NCBI GenBank assembly: GCA_023386255.1
Contig: JAEWKB010000263.1
Coordinates: forward strand, 1-5,759
Reading direction: 5' to 3'
Source of the DNA: Bacteroidota bacterium
Lineage (GTDB): Bacteria; Bacteroidota; Bacteroidia; Flavobacteriales; Flavobacteriaceae
DNA length: 5,759 bases
Shown here: positions 1 to 5,421 of the stretch, piece after piece
Numbering within the stretch: the stretch's first letter is position 1
How the letters are laid out: every line of letters starts with the position of its first letter
The notes under the pieces: model-generated
Seen by the model: the letters and a program-made list of their open reading frames with translations, nothing else
Database searches by the model: none
Told to the model about the DNA's origin: nothing
Position numbers and translations under genes: made by a program

Positions 1-156
1 GTTATTGAACGGGCAGATGGACTTGATTTAAACAGAAAAGATTTTATACGGTTTATTTTTGAGAAAAATCCATCAGTTGCAATAACAGAAAATTCTGGCT
101 TTGAAAAGACAAAATACTTTATACTTGAGAATGAACTTAAACAGGTTACGTTTTAA
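1..156 (+). CDS. C-terminal fragment of an unidentified protein
   Basis: An open frame enters from the left edge and ends at TAA 154-156, giving 51 residues. The start and most of the protein lie outside the window. The visible tail is hydrophilic, with mixed charged and aromatic residues (for example DLNRKDFIRFIFEKNP and FEKTKYFILENEL). It has no membrane segment, cysteine or metal motif, and its composition suggests a soluble cytoplasmic protein. I do not recognise the family. The next possible start (ATG 165) lies 8 nt downstream, so the damaged small gene that follows may once have been co-transcribed with it. The region is more A+T-rich than the housekeeping genes to the right. That it is coding rests only on the open frame and plausible composition. 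Confidence 0.5.
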   Translation, partial: VIERADGLDLNRKDFIRFIFEKNPSVAITENSGFEKTKYFILENELKQVTF

Positions 157-164
157 TTTTGATT

Positions 165-368
165 ATGTACGATTTTTTTTAGGTGATATAATTTGTTTTA
201 TAGGCACATCTTTACGTTATGCTGCAGACAGGGTTTACTATAAATTCAGGCAAAACATTTAAGTCATACACAAATTATAAAAATTCTGCCGAAACCAGAT
301 TTGTTGATGCTCTTCTGGGTGCTGGAGTTATATTTTTAGCTCTTTACCTTATCCTGGAAGTATTTTAA
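165..368 (+). pseudogene. Frameshifted small membrane protein gene (candidate)
   Basis: ATG 165 opens MYDFF and then hits TAG 180-182 at the end of a run of eight T (173-180). Reading on one frame over, from TTA 179, gives a plausible peptide (LGDIICFIGTSLRYAADRVYYKF) up to TAA 260-262. Just before that stop, a return to the first frame near the A4 run at 252-255 continues through KSYTNYKNSAETRFVDALLGAG into a hydrophobic tail ending at TAA 366-368. Adding one T to the T run and removing one A from the A run would restore a single 67-residue protein with an N-terminal and a C-terminal hydrophobic segment. What I see is the pair of compensating shifts at homopolymers. That this is a decayed gene, a sequencing error or programmed slippage is inference. 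No function is recognised. Confidence 0.45.
219..368 (+). CDS. Small ORF with C-terminal membrane segment (remnant or true microprotein)
   Basis: An intact 49-residue ORF runs from ATG 219 to TAA 366-368. Its N-terminal half is polar (MLQTGFTINSGKTFKSYTNY). Its last 20 or so residues, ALLGAGVIFLALYLILEVF, form one convincing transmembrane helix, so a translated product would be a tail-anchored-like small membrane protein. I consider it more likely the 3' portion of the frameshifted gene at 165-368. The reason is that the alternative frame over 179-259 reads more naturally than this ORF's first 13 or so residues. It is listed separately because it is the only uninterrupted frame here and could be annotated as a gene. 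Confidence 0.35.
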   Translation: MLQTGFTINSGKTFKSYTNYKNSAETRFVDALLGAGVIFLALYLILEVF

Positions 369-605
369 TCTAAATCACACCTTTACTGTAATTGTTTGAT
401 AAATAAATGATTGCAGAAAATAACTAAGTTTATTTCATATTTAGATAAAGTGTAAAATTTAAGTTAAATTATCATAATTAAATCTAAATTCATCACCTTC
501 CTTTCTTAACTTTAATCCTGTATCCGGACACACCAAAGGGCTGATAAACAACCTGTTCCAAAACCAGCAGCCTTAAGCAATTACGCACTGGGGAAACATC
601 CGACA
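369..605. other. Intergenic region with no supported gene
   Basis: With the frameshifted locus before it, this completes a stretch of about 450 bases (157-605) without a confident gene. The first 120 bases are very A+T-rich with many stops in all frames. The last 110 bases are more balanced in composition and form the leader of the lipoprotein gene at 606. A weak -7-like sequence, TAACTTTA at 507-514, differs from TAnnTTTG at its last base and has no upstream TTTG at the expected distance. I therefore do not call a promoter. I see no hairpin terminator, tRNA or direct repeat here. Confidence 0.5.
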
Positions 606-929
606 ATGAAAAAATTTTTAATATTAACAGTGTTGCTTTCTTCGTTTTTGTGGTCGTGCGACAGTAACGAAACAAGTGACATAGAACAGAATGCAATTGC
701 TAAAACAGATGATATGAAATCATTTGAGCGCATGGTTACGGCTGTAGGCATGGCAAATGATGACAACAGCCGTGAACTTGCAACCAAAGAACTTGTAGCG
801 GCTTCCAGGCTGTACATTACCCGTAATAACGAAGAAATTACTGAAACCGCTACTGATGCCGAAATAATAAACAAGGCACTGGATGTACACTTACAACGCA
901 TAATTAACCTTAATACTAAACTGAATTAA
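606..929 (+). CDS. Small lipoprotein of unknown function
   Basis: The 107-residue product starts with a textbook lipoprotein signal: MKKFLILTVLLSSFLWSC, with lipobox L15-W-S-C18. The mature protein therefore begins at Cys18 and would be lipid-anchored in the envelope. The residues right after Cys (DSNE) are polar and acidic, as often seen in Bacteroidetes lipoproteins sent to the outer surface; that localisation is inference. The remaining 90 residues are polar and probably mainly helical (DMKSFERMVTAVGMAN, DAEIINKALDVHLQRIINL), with no further cysteine or catalytic motif. The start is fixed by the signal peptide. The next gene begins one base after this stop, so the two are surely co-transcribed. 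I do not recognise the family. Confidence 0.8.
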   Translation: MKKFLILTVLLSSFLWSCDSNETSDIEQNAIAKTDDMKSFERMVTAVGMANDDNSRELATKELVAASRLYITRNNEEITETATDAEIINKALDVHLQRIINLNTKLN

Positions 930-930
930 G

Positions 931-1437
931 ATGAAAAAAATACTTACCATAATTGCAGTTATTGCAAGCATAACTGTAACCGCAAGCACCAGGCAGCTCA
1001 AAATTATTAATAATACACCCTATTACCTGGATTACATGATGACTACAACGCCAACATCAGCTATAATACCCACTTACGGGTTCCCGCTGTACCGGCAAAG
1101 CAACCTTGTAACACAGGGCCCTTATTCTAATGTATTATATAACGATCCTTCCAACACTGGGCTCCCTTTTTACCTTCTGCCCGGCACGTGGGATTATTAC
1201 CCCGCTAACTGGAGCTCTTTCAGCGTTGTAACAGGTGCTGCAGCTTTTGCCCGAAACGGAAATAACCAGATGTGGGCATCCATAAAATTCAATATTTATA
1301 AACCGGGATCACCAACATTTTCACTCATTTCGGGACATATAGGCCCGTTTCAGGGGCCAATGTATTCTGCGAGCGGCAACGGCGTTACAATTACATGGAT
1401 TACCTCGGGCACAAATGTTACTATCGTAGTATCATGA
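931..1437 (+). CDS. Secreted beta-rich protein of unknown function
   Basis: The 168-residue product has an N-terminal signal peptide (MKKILTIIAVIASITVTA) with likely signal peptidase I cleavage after Ala18 (V-T-A). The mature part of about 150 residues has no cysteine. It is rich in Thr, Ser, Asn, Tyr, Pro and Gly with alternating hydrophobic stretches (RQLKIINNTPYYLDYMM, GVTITWITSGTNVTIVV), suggesting a compact beta-sandwich. It is soluble with no lipobox, so periplasmic or released. There is no Por-type C-terminal sorting domain that I can recognise. The gene begins one base after the lipoprotein stop and is followed by an intrinsic terminator. Its partner is therefore the lipoprotein, and joint function at the cell envelope is a reasonable inference. 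The general look (short all-beta, aromatic-rich) recalls small secreted lectin-like or aegerolysin-like folds, but I see no diagnostic motif and do not assign one. Confidence 0.82.
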   Translation: MKKILTIIAVIASITVTASTRQLKIINNTPYYLDYMMTTTPTSAIIPTYGFPLYRQSNLVTQGPYSNVLYNDPSNTGLPFYLLPGTWDYYPANWSSFSVVTGAAAFARNGNNQMWASIKFNIYKPGSPTFSLISGHIGPFQGPMYSASGNGVTITWITSGTNVTIVVS

Positions 1438-1460
1438 TATAAACCACCCTACCAATAATA

Positions 1461-1485
1461 AAAGAGGCTAAAGCCTCTTTTTTTT
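1461..1485 (+). terminator. Intrinsic terminator of the lipoprotein/secreted-protein unit
   Basis: A perfect 8-bp stem (AAAGAGGC 1461-1468 with GCCTCTTT 1473-1480) closes a TAAA loop and runs into a tract of eight T (1478-1485). It lies 24 nt past the stop of the secreted-protein gene and separates that unit from the transketolase promoter. Confidence 0.9.
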
Positions 1486-1498
1486 ATTTACAGATGGA

Positions 1499-1521
1499 AA
1501 TTTTTGCCCAACGCAAAAATT
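1499..1521. repeat. 9-bp inverted repeat over the -33 promoter element
   Basis: AATTTTTGC (1499-1507) and GCAAAAATT (1513-1521) are perfect reverse complements around a 5-nt spacer, CCAAC. The left arm contains the putative -33 TTTG of the transketolase promoter, and the right arm ends just before the -7 box. It may be an operator for a dimeric regulator, or chance symmetry in A/T-rich promoter DNA. A bound protein would be expected to block the promoter. Confidence 0.5.
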
Positions 1522-1534
1522 AAAACTACTTTTG
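1503..1534 (+). promoter_or_regulatory. Bacteroidetes-type promoter for the transketolase genes
   Basis: The -7 box TACTTTTG (1527-1534) matches the Bacteroidetes consensus TAnnTTTG exactly. A TTTG at 1503-1506 sits 20 bp upstream, which suits the -33 element. Transcription would start near 1540, leaving a leader of about 20 nt before the start codon at 1560. There is no Shine-Dalgarno-like sequence, which is normal for this phylum. Confidence 0.75.
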
Positions 1535-1559
1535 CCCCTGTTTAACTTTAACTATTACA

Positions 1560-2408
1560 ATGAAGCCTAACACACAACAACTTAACGATTTAACTATTCA
1601 GGTAAGGAGGGACATCCTTCGTATGGTACACGCGGTAAACTCCGGCCATCCGGGCGGCTCGCTTGGCTGTACCGAATTTATGGTTGCCCTATACCAGGTA
1701 ATCATGGAGCGCAAGGAAAGCTGGGACATGGACGGCATAGGCGAAGACATCTTTTTCCTGTCGAACGGCCACATTTCACCTGTATTTTACAGTGTGCTTG
1801 CCCGCAGCGGATACTTCCCGGTTAGCGAACTTGCCACTTTCCGCCACATCAACTCCAGGCTTCAGGGCCACCCTACCACACATGAAGGGCTTCCGGGTGT
1901 AAGGATCGCTTCAGGCTCACTTGGCCAGGGGATGAGTGTTGCCGTAGGCGCCGCACAAGCCAAAAAACTTAATAATGATAACCACCTGGTATATTCGCTT
2001 CATGGTGATGGCGAACTTCAGGAAGGCCAGAACTGGGAGGCTATTATGTATGCTTCAGCTTACAAAGTTGATAACCTGATTGCTACTATTGATGTAAACG
2101 GCAAGCAGATTGACGGGCCAACCGATGAAGTATTGAACATGGGCAGTATAAGCGCCAAGTTTATTGCCTTCGGATGGGATGTTATTGAAATACAGCTGGG
2201 CAATAACCTTGAAGCAATTTTAGCCGGCATGGCCGAAGCCAAAGCTAAAACAGGCCAGGGAAGGCCGGTTGCAGTGATGCTTCATACCGAAATGGGTAAC
2301 GGCGTTGATTACATGATGCACACCCATGCATGGCACGGCAAAGCACCAAACGATGAGCAGCTTGCCAAAGCTTTTGAGCAGAACGCAGTAACATTGGGGG
2401 ACTATTAA
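1560..2408 (+). CDS. Transketolase, N-terminal (thiamine diphosphate/Mg-binding) subunit
   Basis: The 282-residue product is the N-terminal half of transketolase, encoded as a separate subunit. Transketolase moves two-carbon units between sugar phosphates in the non-oxidative pentose phosphate pathway, supplying ribose-5-phosphate and erythrose-4-phosphate in the cytoplasm. Visible motifs in order are GHPGGS (29-34), SNGH (68-71), GHP (103-105), SGSLGQG (118-124), the cofactor motif GDGELQEGQNWEA (149-161) and DVN (178-180). The expected Mg ligands are Asp150 and Asn180. THAWHGKAP (255-263) follows near the end. The length is usual for split transketolases, which pair with a C-terminal subunit of about 310-320 residues. 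The start lies just downstream of a strong promoter. The partner subunit follows, but across an inverted-repeat element. 1-Deoxyxylulose-5-phosphate synthase is excluded by the GHP and HAWHGKAP motifs. Confidence is very high. Confidence 0.97.
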   Translation: MKPNTQQLNDLTIQVRRDILRMVHAVNSGHPGGSLGCTEFMVALYQVIMERKESWDMDGIGEDIFFLSNGHISPVFYSVLARSGYFPVSELATFRHINSRLQGHPTTHEGLPGVRIASGSLGQGMSVAVGAAQAKKLNNDNHLVYSLHGDGELQEGQNWEAIMYASAYKVDNLIATIDVNGKQIDGPTDEVLNMGSISAKFIAFGWDVIEIQLGNNLEAILAGMAEAKAKTGQGRPVAVMLHTEMGNGVDYMMHTHAWHGKAPNDEQLAKAFEQNAVTLGDY

Positions 2409-2504
2409 AGCCCCCCATCCCCCAAAGGGGGAGTAAGTTAACGATTAAATATGTAAATCCTATTTACCCCTAATAGGAATTCCCCCTTCGGGGGTTAGGG
2501 GGCT
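2409..2504. repeat. Inverted-repeat (REP/MITE-like) element between the transketolase subunit genes
   Basis: Two 24-nt arms face each other. The left arm (2409-2432) begins directly after the TAA of the first gene; the right arm (2481-2504) ends 3 nt before the ATG of the second. The right arm reverse-complemented matches the left at 21 of 24 positions. Each arm is also a small hairpin by itself (CCCCC-AAA-GGGGG at 2419-2431; CCCCC-TTC-GGGGG at 2482-2494). The 48-nt centre is A+T-rich and holds a further 6-bp hairpin, GTAAAT-CCT-ATTTAC (2453-2467). Elements with CCCCCTAACCCCC / GGGGGTTAGGGGG cores are, to my recollection, common intergenic repeats in flavobacterial genomes. In RNA the arms could form one long stem that holds the second gene's translation start at its base. 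Confidence 0.85.
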
Positions 2505-2507
2505 GAT

Positions 2508-3461
2508 ATGAAAAAATACACAAATACAGGAAATAAAGATACACGCTCCGGTTTTGGGGCAGGCCTTACCGAACTGGGCCAAAAAAATGAAAATGTAGTA
2601 GCACTTTGTGCCGACCTTATCGGATCGCTTAAAATGGATGACTTCAAGAAGAACCACCCTGAACGTTTCTTCCAGGTTGGTATTGCCGAAGCCCACATGA
2701 TAGGCATGGCGGCAGGCCTTACCATAGGCGGCAAAATTCCTTATACAGGTACATTTGCCAACTTTTCTACAGGAAGGGTTTATGACCAGATTCGCCAGAG
2801 TGTTGCTTACTCAGACAAGAACGTAAAAATATGTGCATCGCACGCAGGTTTAACCCTTGGTGAAGATGGTGCAACACACCAGATACTTGAAGATATAGGA
2901 TTGATGAAAATGCTTCCGGGGATGACGGTTATCAATACCTGCGACTATAACCAGACAAAAGCAGCAACCATTGCCATTGCTGAGCATCACGGGCCGGTTT
3001 ACCTGCGTTTCGGGCGTCCTGCTGTACCTAACTTTACTCCTGAAAACGGTGAGTTTATAGTCGGTAAAGCAGTAATGCTTACTGAAGGTACCGATGTTAC
3101 CATTATAGCTACAGGGCACCTTGTTTGGGAAGCGCTTGTTGCCGCGGAAGCGCTGGAAGCTAAAGGTATATCAGCTGAAGTAATAAACATACACACTATA
3201 AAACCACTTGACGAAGAAGCCATACTTAAATCGGTTGCTAAAACAGGCTGTGTTGTTACTGCTGAAGAGCACAACATACTTGGTGGCCTTGGTGAGAGTG
3301 TAGCGCGCACGCTGGCATTAAACAATCCGGCACCACAGGAGTTTGTTGCAGTAAATGACAGCTTTGGAGAATCGGGCACGCCTGACCAGCTTATGGAAAA
3401 ATACAAACTAAACAACCAGGCTATTGTAGAGGCCGTTGAAAAAGTGATCAAGAGGAAATAA
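2508..3461 (+). CDS. Transketolase, C-terminal (pyrimidine-binding) subunit
   Basis: This 317-residue protein is the second half of the split transketolase. It begins with the pyrimidine-binding domain. FQVGIAEAHM (55-64) contains the catalytic glutamate, Glu61, that activates the thiamine diphosphate aminopyrimidine ring. SHAGLTLGEDGATHQ (111-125) is the substrate/cofactor loop with conserved His112 and His124. YLRFGRP (165-171) ends this domain. The C-terminal transketolase domain follows from about residue 185, with VINIHTIKPLD and VVTAEEHNILGGLGESVA. The active site forms only when this subunit pairs with the product of the gene at 1560. The ATG follows GGGGGCTGAT, so G-rich repeat sequence sits where a Shine-Dalgarno would be. 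The long stem possible in that repeat might lower its translation relative to the first subunit. No separate promoter is evident; an intrinsic terminator follows. Confidence 0.97.
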   Translation: MKKYTNTGNKDTRSGFGAGLTELGQKNENVVALCADLIGSLKMDDFKKNHPERFFQVGIAEAHMIGMAAGLTIGGKIPYTGTFANFSTGRVYDQIRQSVAYSDKNVKICASHAGLTLGEDGATHQILEDIGLMKMLPGMTVINTCDYNQTKAATIAIAEHHGPVYLRFGRPAVPNFTPENGEFIVGKAVMLTEGTDVTIIATGHLVWEALVAAEALEAKGISAEVINIHTIKPLDEEAILKSVAKTGCVVTAEEHNILGGLGESVARTLALNNPAPQEFVAVNDSFGESGTPDQLMEKYKLNNQAIVEAVEKVIKRK

Positions 3462-3484
3462 TAAATTTTTCTTTAGATAGAAAC

Positions 3485-3514
3485 AAAAATCCCGCTCAGT
3501 GAGCGGGATTTTTT
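3485..3514. terminator. Bidirectional intrinsic terminator
   Basis: A perfect 13-bp stem, AAAAATCCCGCTC (3485-3497) with GAGCGGGATTTTT (3501-3513), surrounds the loop AGT and is followed by a T run. The A run on the left gives the mirror-image T run on the minus strand. It therefore serves both the transketolase genes from the left and the convergent prolyl isomerase gene, which stops at 3531. Confidence 0.92.
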
Positions 3515-3530
3515 ATGTTATAAGTTGATA

Positions 3531-4430
3531 TTAGTGGCATGCAGGATCAAGATGTTTTTTTGTTCCTGTGGTCTGTCCGCCGCAATCCTGTATTGTACTA
3601 TAGTCAAGAGGATCACCGCTCGTGTAGCCTATCTCTGTTTTAGTAAGGTAGCCATCGTTATCATCATCAGTATCAAGATAGTTAGGCTTCCCATCGCCAT
3701 CACTGTCATAATCAGCTATATCAGTAACAAGCGGGTCAGGACTTTTCTCATTTTTATTCAATATACCGTCACCGTCAGTATCCAGATATTCAAGATCATA
3801 AAGCTTAAAGCTGAAGATCATGGGGGTATAGGCGCCAACAGTTGGCAGCGCGCTATTATAGTACGCAAGGCCTGACGGAAGGAACATAACTCCTGCCCCA
3901 TAATCAGAAAAACTTGCCGGATCCTGAGGATTTGTATTATTGTAAATACCTGTTTTAAACATAGGGATTATTTCCTGCCAGCCTAATATAGCGTCAGACA
4001 GCAAAGAATAATTTTGAGGGAAAGGGTTTTGGTCAAAAACCGTAAGCTCATTATTTAAAGTAAGCCCCTTGTAAGCAGCCAGTATGTTATCGGCCCTTGT
4101 AGGGTTTTCGCCTACTCCTTCATTAAACTTCAGGTAGTATACCTGATAGGTTACATTGTTGCTTACCACCGTATGTTGTTGTAAAGGGTATAGTGCCTGG
4201 TTTCTTATCGAAACTGTATGCCCGGCATCAAGAGCGCCGATAGTTACATTATAATTGGCATCAACTTCAATGTAATGAGTATCCAAAAATTCATCAATAG
4301 CTACTTTTTCCACAGCATACTGCACTGCATAGTCGCGGGGCGGTGCGGGTGCATTGCCGTCGTCCTGTTTGCAGGCTGTAAAAAAGCCGGTTATAGCTAC
4401 TGCAAAAAATACTTTTAAAAATCCTTTCAT
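3531..4430 (-). CDS. FKBP-type peptidyl-prolyl isomerase lipoprotein with calcium-loop tail
   Basis: The 299-residue product catalyses cis-trans isomerisation of Xaa-Pro bonds and probably aids folding of exported proteins. It opens with a lipoprotein signal ending FFTAC, with Cys20 as the lipid anchor. KQDD after the Cys resembles the Bacteroidetes surface-export signal, so outer-surface location is likely but inferred. An FKBP domain spans about residues 95-215. Visible pocket residues are Tyr120 (AAYKGL), Phe132-Asp133 (VFD), Trp151 (GWQEIIP), the LPSGLAYYN stretch (184-192) and the FSFKLYDLE strand. The tail has three Asp-rich 12-residue loops of thrombospondin-type-3/EF-hand style: Asp217-Glu228, Asp242-Asp253 and Asp255-Glu266. 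It ends with Cys283 and Cys298, a possible disulfide. The mature N-terminal part (21-95) is a linker or extra domain. The gene converges on transketolase over a shared terminator and diverges from the S4-domain gene. Confidence 0.92.
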   Translation of the reverse strand: MKGFLKVFFAVAITGFFTACKQDDGNAPAPPRDYAVQYAVEKVAIDEFLDTHYIEVDANYNVTIGALDAGHTVSIRNQALYPLQQHTVVSNNVTYQVYYLKFNEGVGENPTRADNILAAYKGLTLNNELTVFDQNPFPQNYSLLSDAILGWQEIIPMFKTGIYNNTNPQDPASFSDYGAGVMFLPSGLAYYNSALPTVGAYTPMIFSFKLYDLEYLDTDGDGILNKNEKSPDPLVTDIADYDSDGDGKPNYLDTDDDNDGYLTKTEIGYTSGDPLDYSTIQDCGGQTTGTKKHLDPACH

Positions 4431-4467
4431 TTTAATTTTTTTAATGGCGCAAGATACGATTTTACTT

Positions 4468-4475
4468 TATTTTTG
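4468..4475 (+). promoter_or_regulatory. -7 promoter box for the S4-domain gene
   Basis: TATTTTTG matches the Bacteroidetes -7 consensus TAnnTTTG and lies 34 nt before the start at 4510. The -33 region (about 4444-4448, ATGG) is a weak match. It sits in the 79-nt divergent gap. On the opposite strand, TATCTTGC (4457-4450) is one T short of a good -7 box and could serve the isomerase gene. Confidence 0.5.
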
Positions 4476-4509
4476 TATGGCTTTATAACAACGAATTTGA
4501 CGAAATAGT

Positions 4510-4899
4510 ATGAGGATTGATAAATATTTGTGGTGCACACGTTATTATAAAACCCGCAGCATTGCTACGCAGGCCTGCCAAAAAGGGCATATAACTATAA
4601 ACGGGCAACAGGCTAAGCCGTCGAGAGAAGTATTCCCTTCAGACAAGATTACCGTACGAAGAGACCAGATAAATTATATACTTACAGTACTGGACATACC
4701 CGCTAACCGGGTGGGGCCTAAACTTGTTGACATTTACCGGAAAGACGAAACCCCGGCCGAAGCTTTTGAGCACCTGGAGATGCTGAAGCTTAGCAAAGAG
4801 CACTACCGGGCCAAAGGGACGGGCAGGCCAACCAAAAAAGACCGCAGGGAGCTTGATGATTACGGCCTTGACACTGAAGACAGCAATGATTGGGATTAA
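4510..4899 (+). CDS. S4-domain RNA-binding protein, Hsp15 (HslR)-like
   Basis: The 129-residue product begins at once with an S4 RNA-binding domain: MRIDKYLW (1-8), KTRSIATQACQKGHITING (14-32) and DKITV (45-49). This is the alpha-L fold shared by ribosomal protein S4, pseudouridine synthases and Hsp15. No catalytic domain follows. The C-terminal 80 residues are highly charged, with KGTGRPTKKDRRELDDY and an acidic end (DTEDSNDWD), as in bacterial Hsp15-like proteins. In E. coli, Hsp15 binds 50S subunits carrying nascent chain-tRNA released from stalled ribosomes; the same role here is inference from the family. A pseudouridine synthase is excluded by the absence of that domain. The gene has its own likely promoter and is followed after 30 nt by the phosphoribosyltransferase gene on the same strand. 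Confidence 0.88.
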   Translation: MRIDKYLWCTRYYKTRSIATQACQKGHITINGQQAKPSREVFPSDKITVRRDQINYILTVLDIPANRVGPKLVDIYRKDETPAEAFEHLEMLKLSKEHYRAKGTGRPTKKDRRELDDYGLDTEDSNDWD

Positions 4900-4903
4900 T
4901 GCT

Positions 4904-4911
4904 TATATTTG
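4904..4911 (+). promoter_or_regulatory. Possible -7 promoter box for the phosphoribosyltransferase gene
   Basis: TATATTTG fits TAnnTTTG exactly and lies 18 nt before the start at 4930, inside the 30-nt gap. No TTG or TTTG occurs at about 20 bp upstream, so the box may be fortuitous or weak. If used, the leader would be only 12-14 nt. Confidence 0.4.
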
Positions 4912-4929
4912 AACAGCTAAATAAACACA

Positions 4930-5421
4930 ATGAACATTATCCTTACCAAACAGGAGATAGAACACAAAATAAGGCGCATAGCCTACCAGATATATGAAAC
5001 ATTTTCTGATGAGGAAGAGGTGGTGATTGCAGGGATTGCTAAGAATGGCTTTGTTTTTGCCGAAAAACTTGCGATTGAACTTCAAAATATATCTGATTTG
5101 AAAGTAACACTGTGTGAGGTTAAAATTAATAAGCAGCAGCCGCAGGATAAAGTGGAAACGTCATTGGCACCTGAAGCCTACGCGAACAAATGCCTTGTAC
5201 TGGCAGATGATGTACTGAACAGTGGCACAACGCTTATTTATGGCGTGAAGCACTTTCTGGAGGTGCCGCTTAAAAAGTTTAAGACTGCCGTGCTGGTTGA
5301 CCGCAACCACAAGCAATACCCAGTAAAAGCCGATTTTAAAGGTTTATCACTTTCAACATCGCTTCAGGAGCATATACAGGTAGTTTTTGGCGAAGAGGAA
5401 GAATATGCCTGCCTGAGTTAG
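4930..5421 (+). CDS. PyrR-like phosphoribosyltransferase family protein
   Basis: The 163-residue product is a type I phosphoribosyltransferase. The PRPP-binding motif is CLVLADDVLNSGTT (88-101), with the paired Asp93-Asp94 typical of this fold. An early segment, RRIAYQIYETF...VVIAGIAKNGFVFAEKLA (15-48), matches the first strand and helix region of PyrR. AVLVDRNHKQYPVKADFKG (120-138), followed by SLQEHIQVVF (144-153), strongly resembles the PyrR ending (LVDRGHR..PI.AD...). PyrR proteins use PRPP and uracil and, in Firmicutes, bind pyr mRNA leaders. Whether this one has enzyme activity, regulates RNA, or neither is not shown, and no pyrimidine gene or attenuator is visible nearby. The length is a little short of Firmicutes PyrR (about 180). 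The stop overlaps the convergent shikimate kinase stop by 4 nt. Confidence 0.85.
   Translation: MNIILTKQEIEHKIRRIAYQIYETFSDEEEVVIAGIAKNGFVFAEKLAIELQNISDLKVTLCEVKINKQQPQDKVETSLAPEAYANKCLVLADDVLNSGTTLIYGVKHFLEVPLKKFKTAVLVDRNHKQYPVKADFKGLSLSTSLQEHIQVVFGEEEEYACLS

Noticed and set aside
165..182. Five-codon ORF ATG...TAG as a leader peptide
   Set aside because: No attenuator structure or downstream biosynthetic gene; better explained as the start of the frameshifted small gene.
493..696. Minus-strand ORF of 67 residues overlapping the lipoprotein gene start
   Set aside because: Half of it is antisense to the lipoprotein signal-peptide region, it has no family resemblance or promoter, and the well-supported gene at 606 explains the shared part. 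The end segment (about 493-600) could be a relic, but nothing supports it.
2411..2431. CCCCC-AAA-GGGGG read as an intrinsic terminator of the first transketolase gene
   Set aside because: No T run follows the hairpin (GAGTAAG comes next), and the second subunit gene has no visible promoter of its own, so read-through is more likely.
2999..3451. Minus-strand ORF of 150 residues
   Set aside because: Lies entirely antisense to the transketolase C-terminal subunit gene; its Ser/Ala-rich composition is the usual shadow of a coding frame.
3601..3800. Repeated TATCATCATCAG / GTCACTGTCA-like stretches as a DNA repeat or CRISPR
   Set aside because: These are the minus-strand codons for the DSDGDG and DTDDDND calcium loops; the units are irregular and coding.
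3525..3875. Plus-strand ORF of 116 residues
   Set aside because: Antisense to the FKBP gene over its Asp-rich loops; the Ile/Val-rich product is the complement of repeated GAT/GAC codons.
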